From: Pseudoflavonifractor sp. An85
GTDB lineage: Bacteria; Bacillota; Clostridia; Oscillospirales; Oscillospiraceae
DNA length: 35,342 nt
NCBI RefSeq assembly: GCF_002161235.1
Contig: NZ_NFHE01000024.1
Span: 1 to 35,342 of the forward strand
Reading direction: 5' to 3'
Of the stretch, positions 23,693 to 31,539 are shown piece by piece (within the stretch, counting starts at the first letter, position 1; the number at the start of each line of letters is the position of its first letter). A program made the translations under genes and the position numbers. The notes beneath the pieces are model-generated. The model searched no databases. It was not told the DNA's origin and saw nothing but the letters and a program-made list of their open reading frames with translations.

Positions 23693-24622
23693 ATGCGCAT
23701 TGTTACCATCGGCGAAATTCTCATTGATTTGACCCAAACCGGGTTTAACGCTCAAAACATCCCGGTCTATGCCGCCAATCCCGGTGGCGCGCCTGCCAAT
23801 GTGGCGGTGGCAGCTGCCCGGCTGGGGGCAGACACCGCCTTTGTGGGCATGGTGGGCCAGGACGGCTTTGGCACCTATCTGGCCCAGGTGCTGGAGGAAA
23901 ATGGGGTGAATACCCAGGGCCTGCGCACGGCTCCCGGGGCCACCACTTTGGCGGTGGTGTCGGTGAATGGACAGGGGGAGCGCTCCTTCCAGTTCATGCG
24001 GGGGGCGGATGTGGCTCTGACCCCGGAGGAAGTGGACCAGGAGCTGCTGGCTCAGGCGGGGATTCTCCACTTCGGCTCGGTGAGCCTCACCGCTGACCCC
24101 GCCCGCACCGCCACCCTGTATGGGGTGGAGCGGGCCAAGGAGCAGGGCGTGGTCATCAGCTACGACCCCAACTACCGGGCTGCTCTGTGGAACAGCCAGG
24201 AGGAGGCGGTGGAGTGGATGCGCCGTCCCCTGGATCAGGTGGATATTCTGAAGATCTCCGACGAGGAGATGGAGCTGCTCTCTGGCTCCAGCGACCCTGA
24301 GACGTGCAGCCAGGTGATGGCGGACAAGGGCATCTCCCTGGTGCTCATCACCCTGGGCTCTCAGGGCGTGTTTTACCGCTTCGGGGCGCACACCGGTATT
24401 GTCCCCGGCGTGGCCACCCAGGTGGCAGATACCAATGGGGCGGGGGACACCTTCTTTGGGGCCGTACTCAGCCAACTCAGCTGCCGCACCCAGGGGGCGC
24501 TGGAAGGCCTGGAGGTGGCAGAGTTGGAGGGTATCCTGGCTCTGGCCAATCGGGCGGCTTCGGTGACTTGCTCCCGCAGCGGCGCCATTCCCGCCATGCC
24601 CACCCTGGACGAATTGAAATAA
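23693..24622 (+). CDS. PfkB-family carbohydrate kinase, probably fructokinase
   Basis: The enzyme should phosphorylate a sugar, most likely fructose to fructose 6-phosphate. The 309-residue protein shows the ribokinase-fold marks: MRIVTIGEILIDL, NPGGAPANVAVAAARLG (sugar-binding di-Gly region near 30-45), SYDPNYRAALW, KISDEEMELL, and the catalytic-base and anion-hole motif DTNGAGDTFFGAV near residue 243. IGEILID and NPGGAPANVA are the pattern of bacterial fructokinases rather than of ribokinases. AGAGGG precedes the ATG. It is monocistronic between two terminators, with its own promoter and a cre-like site, so glucose-type repression is expected. Confidence 0.88.
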   Translation: MRIVTIGEILIDLTQTGFNAQNIPVYAANPGGAPANVAVAAARLGADTAFVGMVGQDGFGTYLAQVLEENGVNTQGLRTAPGATTLAVVSVNGQGERSFQFMRGADVALTPEEVDQELLAQAGILHFGSVSLTADPARTATLYGVERAKEQGVVISYDPNYRAALWNSQEEAVEWMRRPLDQVDILKISDEEMELLSGSSDPETCSQVMADKGISLVLITLGSQGVFYRFGAHTGIVPGVATQVADTNGAGDTFFGAVLSQLSCRTQGALEGLEVAELEGILALANRAASVTCSRSGAIPAMPTLDELK

Positions 24623-24625
24623 CAC

Positions 24626-24663
24626 AAAAAGCTTCCCATCGCTGTGCGATGGGAAGCTTTTTT
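24626..24663. terminator. Bidirectional terminator between the PfkB gene and the ABC transporter
   Basis: Stem of about 16 bp (AAAAAGCTTCCCATCG with CGATGGGAAGCTTTTT), loop of five bases, with A on the left and T on the right. It serves both convergent transcription units. Confidence 0.95.
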
Positions 24664-24665
24664 GC

Positions 24666-25442
24666 TTAATAGCCAGCCAAAAATTGCTGAGTACGCTCTT
24701 CTTGGGGATTCTCAATGACACTGCGGGCGGGGCCACGCTCCACAATGACACCCTTGTCCATGAACATCACTTCGTCGGCCACGTCCCGGGCAAAGGCCAT
24801 TTCGTGGGTGACGATAATCATGGTGGTTTTCTGCTCCACCAGGCCTCGGATCACCCGCAGCACCTCGCCGGTGAGCTCCGGGTCCAGGGCGGAGGTGGGC
24901 TCGTCAAAGCAGAGAATGTCAGGTTTCAGAGCCAGAGCCCGGGCAATGGCCACCCGCTGCTGCTGGCCGCCGGAGAGCTGGTTGGGGTAGTGGCTGGCCC
25001 GCTGTTCCAGCCCCATTTTGGTGAGCAGTTCCAGACCCTCCTGCTGAATTTCCTCCAAAATGGCCTTTTTGTTGGACTTGAAGTCGGGCCGCTCCCGGGC
25101 CAGCAGTTCCTTGGCCAAGGTCACGTTTTTCAACGCGGTATACTGGGGGAACAGGTTGAAGGACTGGAACACCATGCCGAAGTGGAGCCGCTTTTTGCGG
25201 ATTTCCGCATCTGTCTGGCTGCGATGATTGGCGGCGTCAAAAATGATATTGCCGCCCACAGAAATGGTGCCCTGGTCGGGGGTCTCCAGGAAGTTTAAGC
25301 AGCGCAGCAAGGTGGTTTTGCCGCTGCCCGAGGAGCCGATGATGGCCAGGGCTTTGCCCTGCTCCAGGTCAAAGCTGATATCCTCCAGCACTCGGGTGGC
25401 ACCAAAGTGCTTTTCCAGGTTGTTTACCTCTAAAATTGCCAT
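24666..25442 (-). CDS. Polar amino acid ABC transporter, ATP-binding protein
   Basis: A 258-residue GlnQ/HisP-type ATPase that powers amino acid import. Motifs: Walker A GSSGSGKT (36-43), Q-loop in FGMVFQSFNLFPQYTAL, signature LSGGQQQRVAIARAL, Walker B ILCFDEPTSALDPEL and the switch histidine in TMIIVTHEMAFARDVAD. The phrase FNLFPQ(Y/H)TAL is characteristic of the polar amino acid uptake subfamily. It starts 15 bases after the permease stop codon and uses AGGAG in that gap. The operon order is binding protein, permease, ATPase. The amino acid carried cannot be named from sequence; cystine, arginine and glutamine importers are all close relatives. Confidence 0.95.
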   Translation of the reverse strand: MAILEVNNLEKHFGATRVLEDISFDLEQGKALAIIGSSGSGKTTLLRCLNFLETPDQGTISVGGNIIFDAANHRSQTDAEIRKKRLHFGMVFQSFNLFPQYTALKNVTLAKELLARERPDFKSNKKAILEEIQQEGLELLTKMGLEQRASHYPNQLSGGQQQRVAIARALALKPDILCFDEPTSALDPELTGEVLRVIRGLVEQKTTMIIVTHEMAFARDVADEVMFMDKGVIVERGPARSVIENPQEERTQQFLAGY

Positions 25443-25457
25443 ATCTCGCCGCTCCTC

Positions 25458-26126
25458 TCAGGAGAAATAGTCCAGCTTCTTTTCCAGCCGCCCCAGCAGG
25501 AGGGTGACCAGGCCGTTGAACACCAGGTAGTACACGCCGGTGAAGAACAGGGGCCACAACAGGCCGGAGTAGCCGTGGGAGGTCTTCAAAAAAGCCTGTC
25601 CTGCCCAGATGACCTCTTGCAGGGAGATGATGCGGGACAGAGAAGTGTCCTTGACCAGGGTGATGATCTCGTTGGACATGGGGGGGACAATGCGCTTGAT
25701 CATCTGCAACAGGGTCACGTGGACAAAAATCTGGACCTTTGTCATGCCCAGCACTTGTCCCGCCTCCTGCTGGCCCCGGGGCACACCCTGGATGCCGCCC
25801 CGGTAGATTTCGGAGAAGTAACAGGCGTAGTTGAGGATGAAGGCCACGGCGCAGGCCAAAAACCGCCCGGACTCACCGGCGGGCCAAGGGCTTTGGTCCA
25901 TGACAATGCCGGGGATAAAGAAGATGATGTACAGCTGGAGCATCAAAGGGGTGCCCCGGATGACCCACACCACAAACCGGCACAGCCAGCGCAGGGGATA
26001 AAAGCGGGTCATGGAGCCCCAACAGATGACAAGGCCCAGAGGAAGCGCCCCCAGCAGGGTAACGAAAAACAGTTTTAAAGTCTGCAAAAAGCCCTCGTTA
26101 AGAGCCCCGATGACGGTTAAAAACAT
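25458..26126 (-). CDS. Polar amino acid ABC transporter, permease protein
   Basis: A 222-residue HisM/GlnP-family inner membrane subunit with about five membrane helices. The N-terminus (VIGALNEGFLQTLKLFFVTL) is the family pattern, WVIRGTPLMLQLYIIFF is the conserved RGTPLLVQ block, and the coupling EAA loop reads EIYRGGIQGVPRGQQEAGQVLGM (in part). AAGGTGG precedes the ATG at 26126. It lies 75 bases downstream of the binding-protein gene, with a long hairpin in between, and 15 bases upstream of the ATPase gene. Only one permease gene is present, so the transporter would use a homodimer. Confidence 0.94.
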   Translation of the reverse strand: MFLTVIGALNEGFLQTLKLFFVTLLGALPLGLVICWGSMTRFYPLRWLCRFVVWVIRGTPLMLQLYIIFFIPGIVMDQSPWPAGESGRFLACAVAFILNYACYFSEIYRGGIQGVPRGQQEAGQVLGMTKVQIFVHVTLLQMIKRIVPPMSNEIITLVKDTSLSRIISLQEVIWAGQAFLKTSHGYSGLLWPLFFTGVYYLVFNGLVTLLLGRLEKKLDYFS

Positions 26127-26160
26127 CCCAATACCACCTTATACCAATCTGAGGTTTTCA

Positions 26161-26194
26161 ATGGGAAGGCAGAGCAAACGCTCTGCCTTCCCAT
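26161..26194 (-). terminator. Intercistronic stem-loop after the binding-protein gene
   Basis: Perfect 15-bp stem (26161-26175 with 26180-26194, ATGGGAAGGCAGAGC), loop AAAC, seven bases past the stop codon. No good T run follows on the minus strand, so it probably works as a partial terminator or RNA stabiliser that raises binding protein over permease and ATPase. Confidence 0.75.
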
Positions 26195-26201
26195 GTTGCG
26201 T

Positions 26202-26999
26202 TTATTGTTCCACCAGTTTCTCAGCGATGCCGTACTTGTCTGCCACCTGCTTCATGGTGCCGTCGGCGTACTTCTCAGCAAAGAACTCGTTGAGCTTGGC
26301 GGCCAGATCGGAGCCCTTGCGGAAGCCCACGCCATACTGCTCGTCGGCCAGGGATACGGTGTAGGTGAGGTTTTCATAGCTGGTGCCCTCTCCGGTGGAG
26401 GCCACAGCCATGAGGTAGTCGATGATGGCTGCATCCGCGGTGCCCGAGGACACCTCCAGCAGGGCGGTGGCCTGGTCCAGAACGGGGGTGTAGGACAGGG
26501 AATAGGCGTCGGCCTGCTCCATGCCCGCCGAGCCGTTTTCCACGGAGAAGTTCAGCTCCTTCAGGCTGTCAGTGGTCTGGTACTTCTCCGCCTGATCGGC
26601 CTTGACAATCACCACCTGGGCGTTGTTGAAGTAGGGATTGGAGCACTCCATGGCCTCCTTCACGTCCTCGGTGAGGGTCATGCCGTTCCACACCACGTCG
26701 ATGGTCTTGCCGTCCAGCTCCATCACCTTGCTGTCCCAGTCGATGAGCTGGAACTGCACCTCCACCCCCAGGCTCTCGGCAAAGAGAGAGGCCATGTCCG
26801 CGTCAAAGCCCACCCAGTTGCCGTCTGCATCCTGGTAGTCCATGGGCTCAAACTCGGTGATGCCCACCACCAGGGTGCCCTTGTCCTGGACATAGGCCAA
26901 ATCGCTGGCGGATTCGGTGTTTTCGGCGTTTTTACTGCCACAAGCGGTCAAACTCAGCCCCAAAGTCAGGGCCAAAGCCAGAGAAATCATCTTTTTCAT
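26202..26999 (-). CDS. Polar amino acid ABC transporter, substrate-binding lipoprotein
   Basis: A 265-residue extracellular solute-binding protein of family 3. The lipoprotein signal peptide ends in the lipobox LTAC with C20 as the lipidation site. The mature part begins with an Asn/Glu/Ser linker and then GTLVVGITEFEPMDYQDADG (in part), WVGFDADMASLFAESLG, the standard ligand-pocket opening of the family; later DVVWNGMTLTEDVKEAM marks the second part of the pocket. Start: the ATG at 26999 has AAGGAGG nine bases upstream; an upstream in-frame start at 27020 would place that site inside the gene. The promoter at 27054-27082 is strong. The ligand cannot be assigned by eye. Confidence 0.95.
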   Translation of the reverse strand: MKKMISLALALTLGLSLTACGSKNAENTESASDLAYVQDKGTLVVGITEFEPMDYQDADGNWVGFDADMASLFAESLGVEVQFQLIDWDSKVMELDGKTIDVVWNGMTLTEDVKEAMECSNPYFNNAQVVIVKADQAEKYQTTDSLKELNFSVENGSAGMEQADAYSLSYTPVLDQATALLEVSSGTADAAIIDYLMAVASTGEGTSYENLTYTVSLADEQYGVGFRKGSDLAAKLNEFFAEKYADGTMKQVADKYGIAEKLVEQ

Positions 27000-27053
27000 G
27001 TTGCATATCCTCCTTGTCACACAAGACGCTGGCCCGAAGGAGCCAGTGACGGT

Positions 27054-27082
27054 ATTTTAGCACAGTAACGAGATAATGTAAA
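27054..27082 (-). promoter_or_regulatory. Promoter of the amino acid transporter operon
   Basis: Minus-strand TTTACA, 17 bases, TAAAAT with TGC before the -10 box. Five of six matches in each box. A GGCTCCTTCGGGCC-type small hairpin follows in the leader (about 27028-27045). Confidence 0.85.
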
Positions 27083-27087
27083 GAGGT

Positions 27088-27131
27088 AAAAAGAAAAAAT
27101 GTCTCCCGGCGGAGGACAACTCCGCCGGGAG
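27088..27131 (-). terminator. Intrinsic terminator of the AIM24-family gene
   Basis: Perfect 12-bp stem CTCCCGGCGGAG (27103-27114 with 27120-27131), loop of five bases, followed on the minus strand by TTTTTTCTTTTT. Confidence 0.93.
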
Positions 27132-27148
27132 TACACAAGCATGTACAA

Positions 27149-27826
27149 TTAGCCGTTTCCGGTGGGGATAAAGGGGCGAATGGCCATGGCCACATTGGAA
27201 ATGGGCATGGTTTGCAGCCACACCTTACCGGGGCCGGTGAGCAGGGTGTTGAACACGCCCTCGCCGCCCAGGAACATGTTTTTCAGCCCGGGCACCTGCT
27301 GGATGTCCATGGTGACGGAGGGCTCAAAGCCGGCCACGTTGCCGGTGTCCACCACAATCTGTTGGCCGGGGGCCAGATCGTACTCCACCAGCTCGCCGTC
27401 AATTTCCGCAAAGGCAACGCCAGAGCCGGACAGCCGCTGCATGATAAAGCCTTCGCCGCCAAAGAAGCCAGCGCCCAGCTTGCGGCTGAAGTGAATGGAC
27501 AGATCCACTGAGGACTCGGAGGCCAAAAAGGCGTTCTTTTGCAAAACCATTTCTCGGCCAGGACCGATGTTCAAGGCGATAATTTTGCCGGGGAAGCTGG
27601 AGCCGAAGGCGATCATACCCTGGCCCCGGGCGGTGTAGGTGTTTTGGAAGATGCTCTCACCGGAGAAGGCCCGGGAGAACATCTTGCCCAGACCGCCGCC
27701 TGAGGTCTCCATTTGCATGTTGGGGCTCATCCATACCATGGAGCCCCGTTCGGTAATCATCCGCTCCCGATCTTCCAGATGGCAGATGACCACAGGGAAT
27801 GCGCCGCCGGTAATTTCATATCGCAT
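27149..27826 (-). CDS. AIM24-family (TIGR00266-type) protein
   Basis: A 225-residue protein of the family named after yeast Aim24; the bacterial role is not established. It begins MRYEITGGAFPVVICHLEDRE (in part) and shows the beta-rich, Gly-rich pattern of the family: MSPNMQMETSGGGLGKMFSR, GESIFQNTYTARG, GKIIALNIGPGREMVLQKNAFLA (in part), GGEGFIMQRLSGSG and, near the end, GGEGVFNTLLTGPGKVWLQTMP (in part). No signal peptide or membrane helix is seen. AAGGAGG precedes the ATG. Upstream on the minus strand a TAAAAT box at 27849-27854 overlaps a CCGTG/CACGG inverted repeat (27855-27869), a weak promoter/operator candidate. It stands alone between a terminator and a 218-base gap. Confidence 0.9.
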   Translation of the reverse strand: MRYEITGGAFPVVICHLEDRERMITERGSMVWMSPNMQMETSGGGLGKMFSRAFSGESIFQNTYTARGQGMIAFGSSFPGKIIALNIGPGREMVLQKNAFLASESSVDLSIHFSRKLGAGFFGGEGFIMQRLSGSGVAFAEIDGELVEYDLAPGQQIVVDTGNVAGFEPSVTMDIQQVPGLKNMFLGGEGVFNTLLTGPGKVWLQTMPISNVAMAIRPFIPTGNG

Positions 27827-28044
27827 AACAAAACCTCCTTAGGATGGTATTTTACCGTGATACACACGGATATCCATAAATGTATAGGGGAACTTGTATG
27901 GAAAAGGGCTTCGTCCAGGGCCGGGATGCTCAGTGGGCCCATGTCGCCAATGAGACAATTCCATCATACCTGTAGGTGGGAGGAATGTCAAGGGTGGAGG
28001 TATGGGAGAAAATCACCGGTTTCTCCTGTGGGCATCCATAGCTG

Positions 28045-28821
28045 TTATAGCTGAATGATCTGCCGCTTTTTGTCGTACAGGGTTTTGCTGCCAAAGTACA
28101 GCGTGCCAAAGCAGGCGCAGGTGACGGCAGTACAGATGGCGATCATAATGGCAATCTGATAGAGAATGGAGGTCATGGGCAGCGTGCCCGCTAAAATCTG
28201 GCCGGTCATCATTCCGGGCAGGGAGACGATGCCCATGCCCACCATGGAGTTGAGGGTGGGCAGCATGGCGGTCTCCAGGGCTTGGCGGGTAAAGGGCAGC
28301 AAAATGTCCTCCGCCGAGGCTCCCGCGCACACCAGAGCCTCAATTTTACTGCGCTGGTCGGAGAGGGATTCCCGGAAGGTTTTGATCCCCAGAGACACCC
28401 CGGTCATGGTGTTGCCCATGACCATGCCCCCAATGGGAATGACATATTGGGGATTGAACAGGCCTTCTCCCACCACCACTGCCACAAAGTAGGCCAGCAC
28501 GCACAGGCCAGCCAGGGCGATGGACGCTCCCGCCACCAGGCGAAACCGGGGGTTGAGATCCTTGTTTTTTCCCAGAACGCGGTGGATGGAGAACCCGGTC
28601 ATGGCGCCCAGGTAGGCCACCACAAAGAGGGGATGGGGGTGTTCAAAGATATAGGTGAGGATGAGGCCGGCTAGAATGAGTTGCACCGTCATCTTCATGC
28701 TGGATACCACCAGTAGACGGGTCTGGTCGATGCGGCATACCCGCATCACCCCCAGCACCACCAGTAGTAGAATATAAATGAGTAAAAACTGCCCGATTTG
28801 CAGTTGAATGATTCCGTTCAT
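28045..28821 (-). CDS. FetB/UPF0014-family ABC transporter permease
   Basis: A 258-residue membrane protein with about six to seven helices, homologous to E. coli FetB (YbbM), which together with FetA has been linked to iron export and peroxide resistance. Typical stretches: VVSSMKMTVQLILAGLILTYIF, YVIPIGGMVMGNTMTGVSLG, the cytoplasmic helix FRESLSDQRSKIEALVCAGAS and the block LNSMVGMGIVSLPGMMTGQILAG (in parts). The ATG overlaps the stop of the ATPase gene as ATGA (28818-28821), so the two are translationally coupled; GGGAGAAGAG serves as ribosome binding site. Metal specificity is inferred from the family only. Confidence 0.88.
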   Translation of the reverse strand: MNGIIQLQIGQFLLIYILLLVVLGVMRVCRIDQTRLLVVSSMKMTVQLILAGLILTYIFEHPHPLFVVAYLGAMTGFSIHRVLGKNKDLNPRFRLVAGASIALAGLCVLAYFVAVVVGEGLFNPQYVIPIGGMVMGNTMTGVSLGIKTFRESLSDQRSKIEALVCAGASAEDILLPFTRQALETAMLPTLNSMVGMGIVSLPGMMTGQILAGTLPMTSILYQIAIMIAICTAVTCACFGTLYFGSKTLYDKKRQIIQL

Positions 28822-29444
28822 AGCTCTTCTCCCACCACAATCACCTGGTCGGCAAACAGCTCCACCAGCTTGGGGCTGTGGCAGACGCACAGGGCGGTGA
28901 GCCCCTGTGCGCTGCAATAGTCTTTGAGGTTGCTCAGTACCTGCTGGGCCGTGGCCTCGTCCAGGGCGGCTGTGGGTTCATCCAGCAATACCACGTCGGT
29001 GGCCAGGGAGAGAAAGATGGCCAAAAACACCCGCTGACGCTCGCCCCCGGACAGGGAGTCGCAGGGGGTGTCCACGGGGAAGTCCAGACAGCACAGGCGC
29101 AAAAAGTCCTCTGCCCGCGCCGCCTCCAGCCGGGGCTGCCGCCGGGCGTCATAGTAAAAGTGAAAGTTCTCCAAAATGGTGCCGGGGGCCAGATACACCC
29201 CCTGGGGCACCAGCAACACCTGCTTGCGGTAGGGGAGAATCTGATACTCCTCCAGGGGGATGCCCCGGTAAAAAATACACCCCGGATCGGCGGGAATGGA
29301 ACCGTTGAGCAGGCGCAAATAGGTGCTCTTACCCGCCCCGCTGCGGCCGGTGAGAAAGGCAAAGTTCCCCGCCTTCACCCGGATGTCCGGATAGTGGAGA
29401 AAGTCCTGGAAGTGCAGGCGAGAGGTGATGTGTATCATGTCCAT
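28818..29444 (-). CDS. FetA-like ABC transporter ATP-binding protein
   Basis: A compact 208-residue ATPase, partner of the UPF0014 permease. Walker A GRSGAGKST (about 33-41), Q-loop LLVPQGVYLAPGTILEN, signature DSLSGGERQRVFLAIFL, Walker B VVLLDEPTAALDEAT and switch histidine in CVCHSPKL. The LLNGSIPADPG and YRGIPLEEY segments match the FetA/YbbL subfamily. The start at 29444 has GAGGAG six bases upstream; a second in-frame ATG two codons on is less well placed. It begins ten bases after trmO ends, so trmO, fetA and fetB form one transcript. Confidence 0.88.
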   Translation of the reverse strand: MDMIHITSRLHFQDFLHYPDIRVKAGNFAFLTGRSGAGKSTYLRLLNGSIPADPGCIFYRGIPLEEYQILPYRKQVLLVPQGVYLAPGTILENFHFYYDARRQPRLEAARAEDFLRLCCLDFPVDTPCDSLSGGERQRVFLAIFLSLATDVVLLDEPTAALDEATAQQVLSNLKDYCSAQGLTALCVCHSPKLVELFADQVIVVGEEL

Positions 29445-29454
29445 AGCCGTCTCC

Positions 29455-30123
29455 TCACTCCTGAATGTCTACCACACGCACCACGCCGTCCACCACCTGG
29501 AAGTGCACCTCCAGCCCGCCAAAGCCGAAGCCGTACACCCGCTGGCTGTCCCGCTGGTAGGGTGGACGGGGGTCTTGGGCCAGAACGCCGGTGAGGGCGG
29601 CCAGCTTCTCCTCCGGTACCAGACAGAGCAGGTGGGAGGGAATGTCCACCTCCAGCACCGGTTCCGGGGCCGCCTGGGCAAAACCGCCCACCGCCTGGGG
29701 GCGGCAGTCGGCGTAGGGGATATAGGGCTTGATGTCATAGATGGGGGTGCCGTCCATGAGGTCCGCCCCCGCCACATGGATTACCGGGCCCTGGGGGGTG
29801 TGCTCCTCCACCCGCACCAGCTCCACACAGGACAGGCCGATGGGATTGGGGCGGAAGGGGGAGCGGGTGGCAAAGACCCCCATGCGGGTGTTGCCTCCCA
29901 GCCGGGGCGGGCGCACTGTGGGTGACCAGGGCTTGCCCACGCACTGGGAGAACTCCCAGATGAGCCACAGGTGGGAAAATCCGTCCAGACCCCGCAGGGC
30001 TTCCGGGTTTCGATACTCAGGCTCAAAGAGGATGGCGGCCTGCAAATCCTTCACCAGTCCCGCCTGACGGGGCACGCCAAACTTGCTGGTGAAATCCGTA
30101 TGAATGTGGGCAATGGGTTTCAT
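29455..30123 (-). CDS. trmO: tRNA (t6A37) N6-methyltransferase TrmO
   Basis: TrmO (YaeB/TsaA) uses S-adenosylmethionine to methylate N6-threonylcarbamoyladenosine at position 37 of tRNA-Thr. The 222-residue protein has the family blocks HIHTDFTSKFGVPRQAGLV, GLDGFSHLWLIWEF, the SAM-site motif TRMGVFATRSPFRPNPIGLS (in part) and the DLMDGTPIYDIKPYIPYAD (in part) segment, followed by the C-terminal domain with DPRPPYQ. The ATG follows GAGGTG. It lies 37 bases after the antiporter gene and ten bases before the FetA-like gene, an unusual place for a tRNA enzyme. Confidence 0.95.
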   Translation of the reverse strand: MKPIAHIHTDFTSKFGVPRQAGLVKDLQAAILFEPEYRNPEALRGLDGFSHLWLIWEFSQCVGKPWSPTVRPPRLGGNTRMGVFATRSPFRPNPIGLSCVELVRVEEHTPQGPVIHVAGADLMDGTPIYDIKPYIPYADCRPQAVGGFAQAAPEPVLEVDIPSHLLCLVPEEKLAALTGVLAQDPRPPYQRDSQRVYGFGFGGLEVHFQVVDGVVRVVDIQE

Positions 30124-30160
30124 GGGAGCACCTCATTTTTACTGTATTTCCTCTATGGTA

Positions 30161-31366
30161 TCACACGACCTCATCCCGACTCAACAGCTTCCGGTAGGTC
30201 AAGTCCATACCGATGGCCCCCAGAGGCGCGGTGATGAGAATGCCCAGCACCGCCACCGACAGCACAATGGGGCCGCAGGACAGGCCCATGGCCAGAGGCA
30301 CCGAGCCAATGGCGGCCTGCACCGTGGCCTTGGGCAGGTAGGCGATGACGCAGAACAGTTGCTCTTTGCGGGTAAGTTTGGTGCCTGCCACGCACAGGCA
30401 CACACCGAAGGCCCGGAAGACCAGGGCGCACAAAATCATGAGCACGGCGGCTCCACCGGCGCCCAGGGTGTAGCGGATGTCCACCGCAGCGCCCACCAGC
30501 ACAAAGAGAATGACCTCGGCGGCAATCCACAGCTTGCCGAACTTCTCAGACAGGCGCTGGGAGACAAAGGCGGGGCTTTTGATTTTCAGCACGCAGGCCA
30601 TGCTCACCACAGCCAGCAGACCGGACACAGACACAATGCCCTCCAGCCAGGTCTCCACCGCCATGAGGGTAAAGGACACACCCAGGACGATGATGACCTT
30701 GGTGCTGTTGCGCACACAGTGCTGGTGGGCGTAGGCGGTCTCGAAAAAGCAGCTTAAAAGCCAGCCCACCACAGCGCCCAAGGCCACGCCCAGGACGATG
30801 GACACGGGAATGTTCACAAAGTCCATGAGCTGGGGATTGCCGCCCTGGGCCATACCGGTGAAGGTGGTAAAGAGGACGATGACAAAGATGTCGTCGCAGG
30901 AGGCCCCGGCCAGAATCATCTGGGGGATGCCCTTTTTGGTGCCGTACCCCGTCTCCATCAGCTGCACCATCCGGGGTACCACCACCGCCGGGGACACCGC
31001 ACCCAGCACGGCGCCCATGACGGCGGCTTCCATGATATTGATACCCAGCAGGTGGGGGGCCACCAGCACATAGCCCAAAATCTCAAAGCTGGCAGGGACA
31101 AAGGACATCATCACCGCCGGACGGCCCACCTTTTTCAGGTCGGACAGGTTGAGAGACAGGCCTGCTTTCAGCAGGATGATGATGAGAGCCATTTGTCGCA
31201 GGTCAGCGGAGATGGACAAAATGAACGGGTCCAGCCAGTTCAGCACATAGGGGCCCACCACAATGCCGGTGATGAGCATGCCGATGATGCGGGGCAGCTT
31301 CAGTTGCTGCACGATGGCGGCCATGGCCAGACCCACCAGGAAAATAAGTGCCAGGGATGTTAACAT
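30161..31366 (-). CDS. Cation:proton antiporter (CPA2/KefB-NhaP-like)
   Basis: A 401-residue membrane protein with about 12 hydrophobic helices and the monovalent cation:proton antiporter fold. LPRIIGMLITGIVVGPYVL is the conserved opening, VSPAVVVPRMVQL sits in the unwound helix region and AGASCDDIFVIVLF carries the acidic pair (DD) expected for ion and proton binding in helix 5. No C-terminal TrkA domain is present. AAGGAGG precedes the ATG. Transcription starts at the strong promoter at 31497-31525 and must pass the leader terminator at 31396-31446, so expression is controlled by an RNA structure. Na+ or K+ is the likely ion. Confidence 0.92.
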   Translation of the reverse strand: MLTSLALIFLVGLAMAAIVQQLKLPRIIGMLITGIVVGPYVLNWLDPFILSISADLRQMALIIILLKAGLSLNLSDLKKVGRPAVMMSFVPASFEILGYVLVAPHLLGINIMEAAVMGAVLGAVSPAVVVPRMVQLMETGYGTKKGIPQMILAGASCDDIFVIVLFTTFTGMAQGGNPQLMDFVNIPVSIVLGVALGAVVGWLLSCFFETAYAHQHCVRNSTKVIIVLGVSFTLMAVETWLEGIVSVSGLLAVVSMACVLKIKSPAFVSQRLSEKFGKLWIAAEVILFVLVGAAVDIRYTLGAGGAAVLMILCALVFRAFGVCLCVAGTKLTRKEQLFCVIAYLPKATVQAAIGSVPLAMGLSCGPIVLSVAVLGILITAPLGAIGMDLTYRKLLSRDEVV

Positions 31367-31395
31367 ACTTGGGTTCCTCCTTGTTTTCCGGCCAC

Positions 31396-31446
31396 AAAAA
31401 AAGCCAATGCCCCCTGTGACCGAAATAAATCACAGAAGTCATCAGC
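31396..31446 (-). terminator. Leader terminator upstream of the antiporter gene
   Basis: On the minus strand GCTGATGACTTCTGTGA pairs with TCACAGGGGGCATTGGC over 17 positions with one mismatch (several G-U pairs), loop of ten bases, then seven T. It ends 30 bases before the start codon, so it is an attenuator rather than the end of an upstream gene. Confidence 0.85.
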
Positions 31447-31492
31447 TGAACACAGCGGTTTCGGTTTCCCGTGGGAGAACTTCATTCCCGGA
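31447..31492 (-). ncRNA. Structured leader RNA, candidate Na+-I (DUF1646-motif) riboswitch aptamer
   Basis: The predicted transcript begins near 31490 with a compact 46-base segment that can form GGGA/UCCC, then CGG-GAAA-CCG (GNRA tetraloop) and GCUG-UGUU-CAGC. The last helix shares bases with the 5' arm of the terminator at 31396-31446, so the two exclude one another. CCGAAA after the tetraloop can also pair with UUUCGG in the terminator loop. Promoter, short aptamer and terminator before a CPA-type antiporter is the known setting of Na+-I riboswitches. The class assignment rests on context and memory of that motif; no covariance search was possible. Confidence 0.5.
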
Positions 31493-31496
31493 GGGT

Positions 31497-31525
31497 ATTA
31501 TAGTCCATGGAAGGGCATTTGTAAA
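31497..31525 (-). promoter_or_regulatory. Promoter of the antiporter-trmO-fetAB operon
   Basis: Minus-strand TTTACA, 17 bases, TATAAT: eleven of twelve consensus bases with ideal spacing. Start of transcription is predicted near 31490. Confidence 0.9.
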
Positions 31526-31539
31526 GGGGGAGAAGAGAA

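Noticed and set aside
27757-27942. 61-codon minus-strand frame overlapping the AIM24 start
   Set aside because: It overlaps the AIM24 ribosome binding site and promoter region, and has no convincing start signal or motif.
28004-28028. Terminator after the FetB-like gene
   Set aside because: Only a 7-bp stem (GGAGAAA/TTTCTCC) without a T run on the minus strand; too weak to call.
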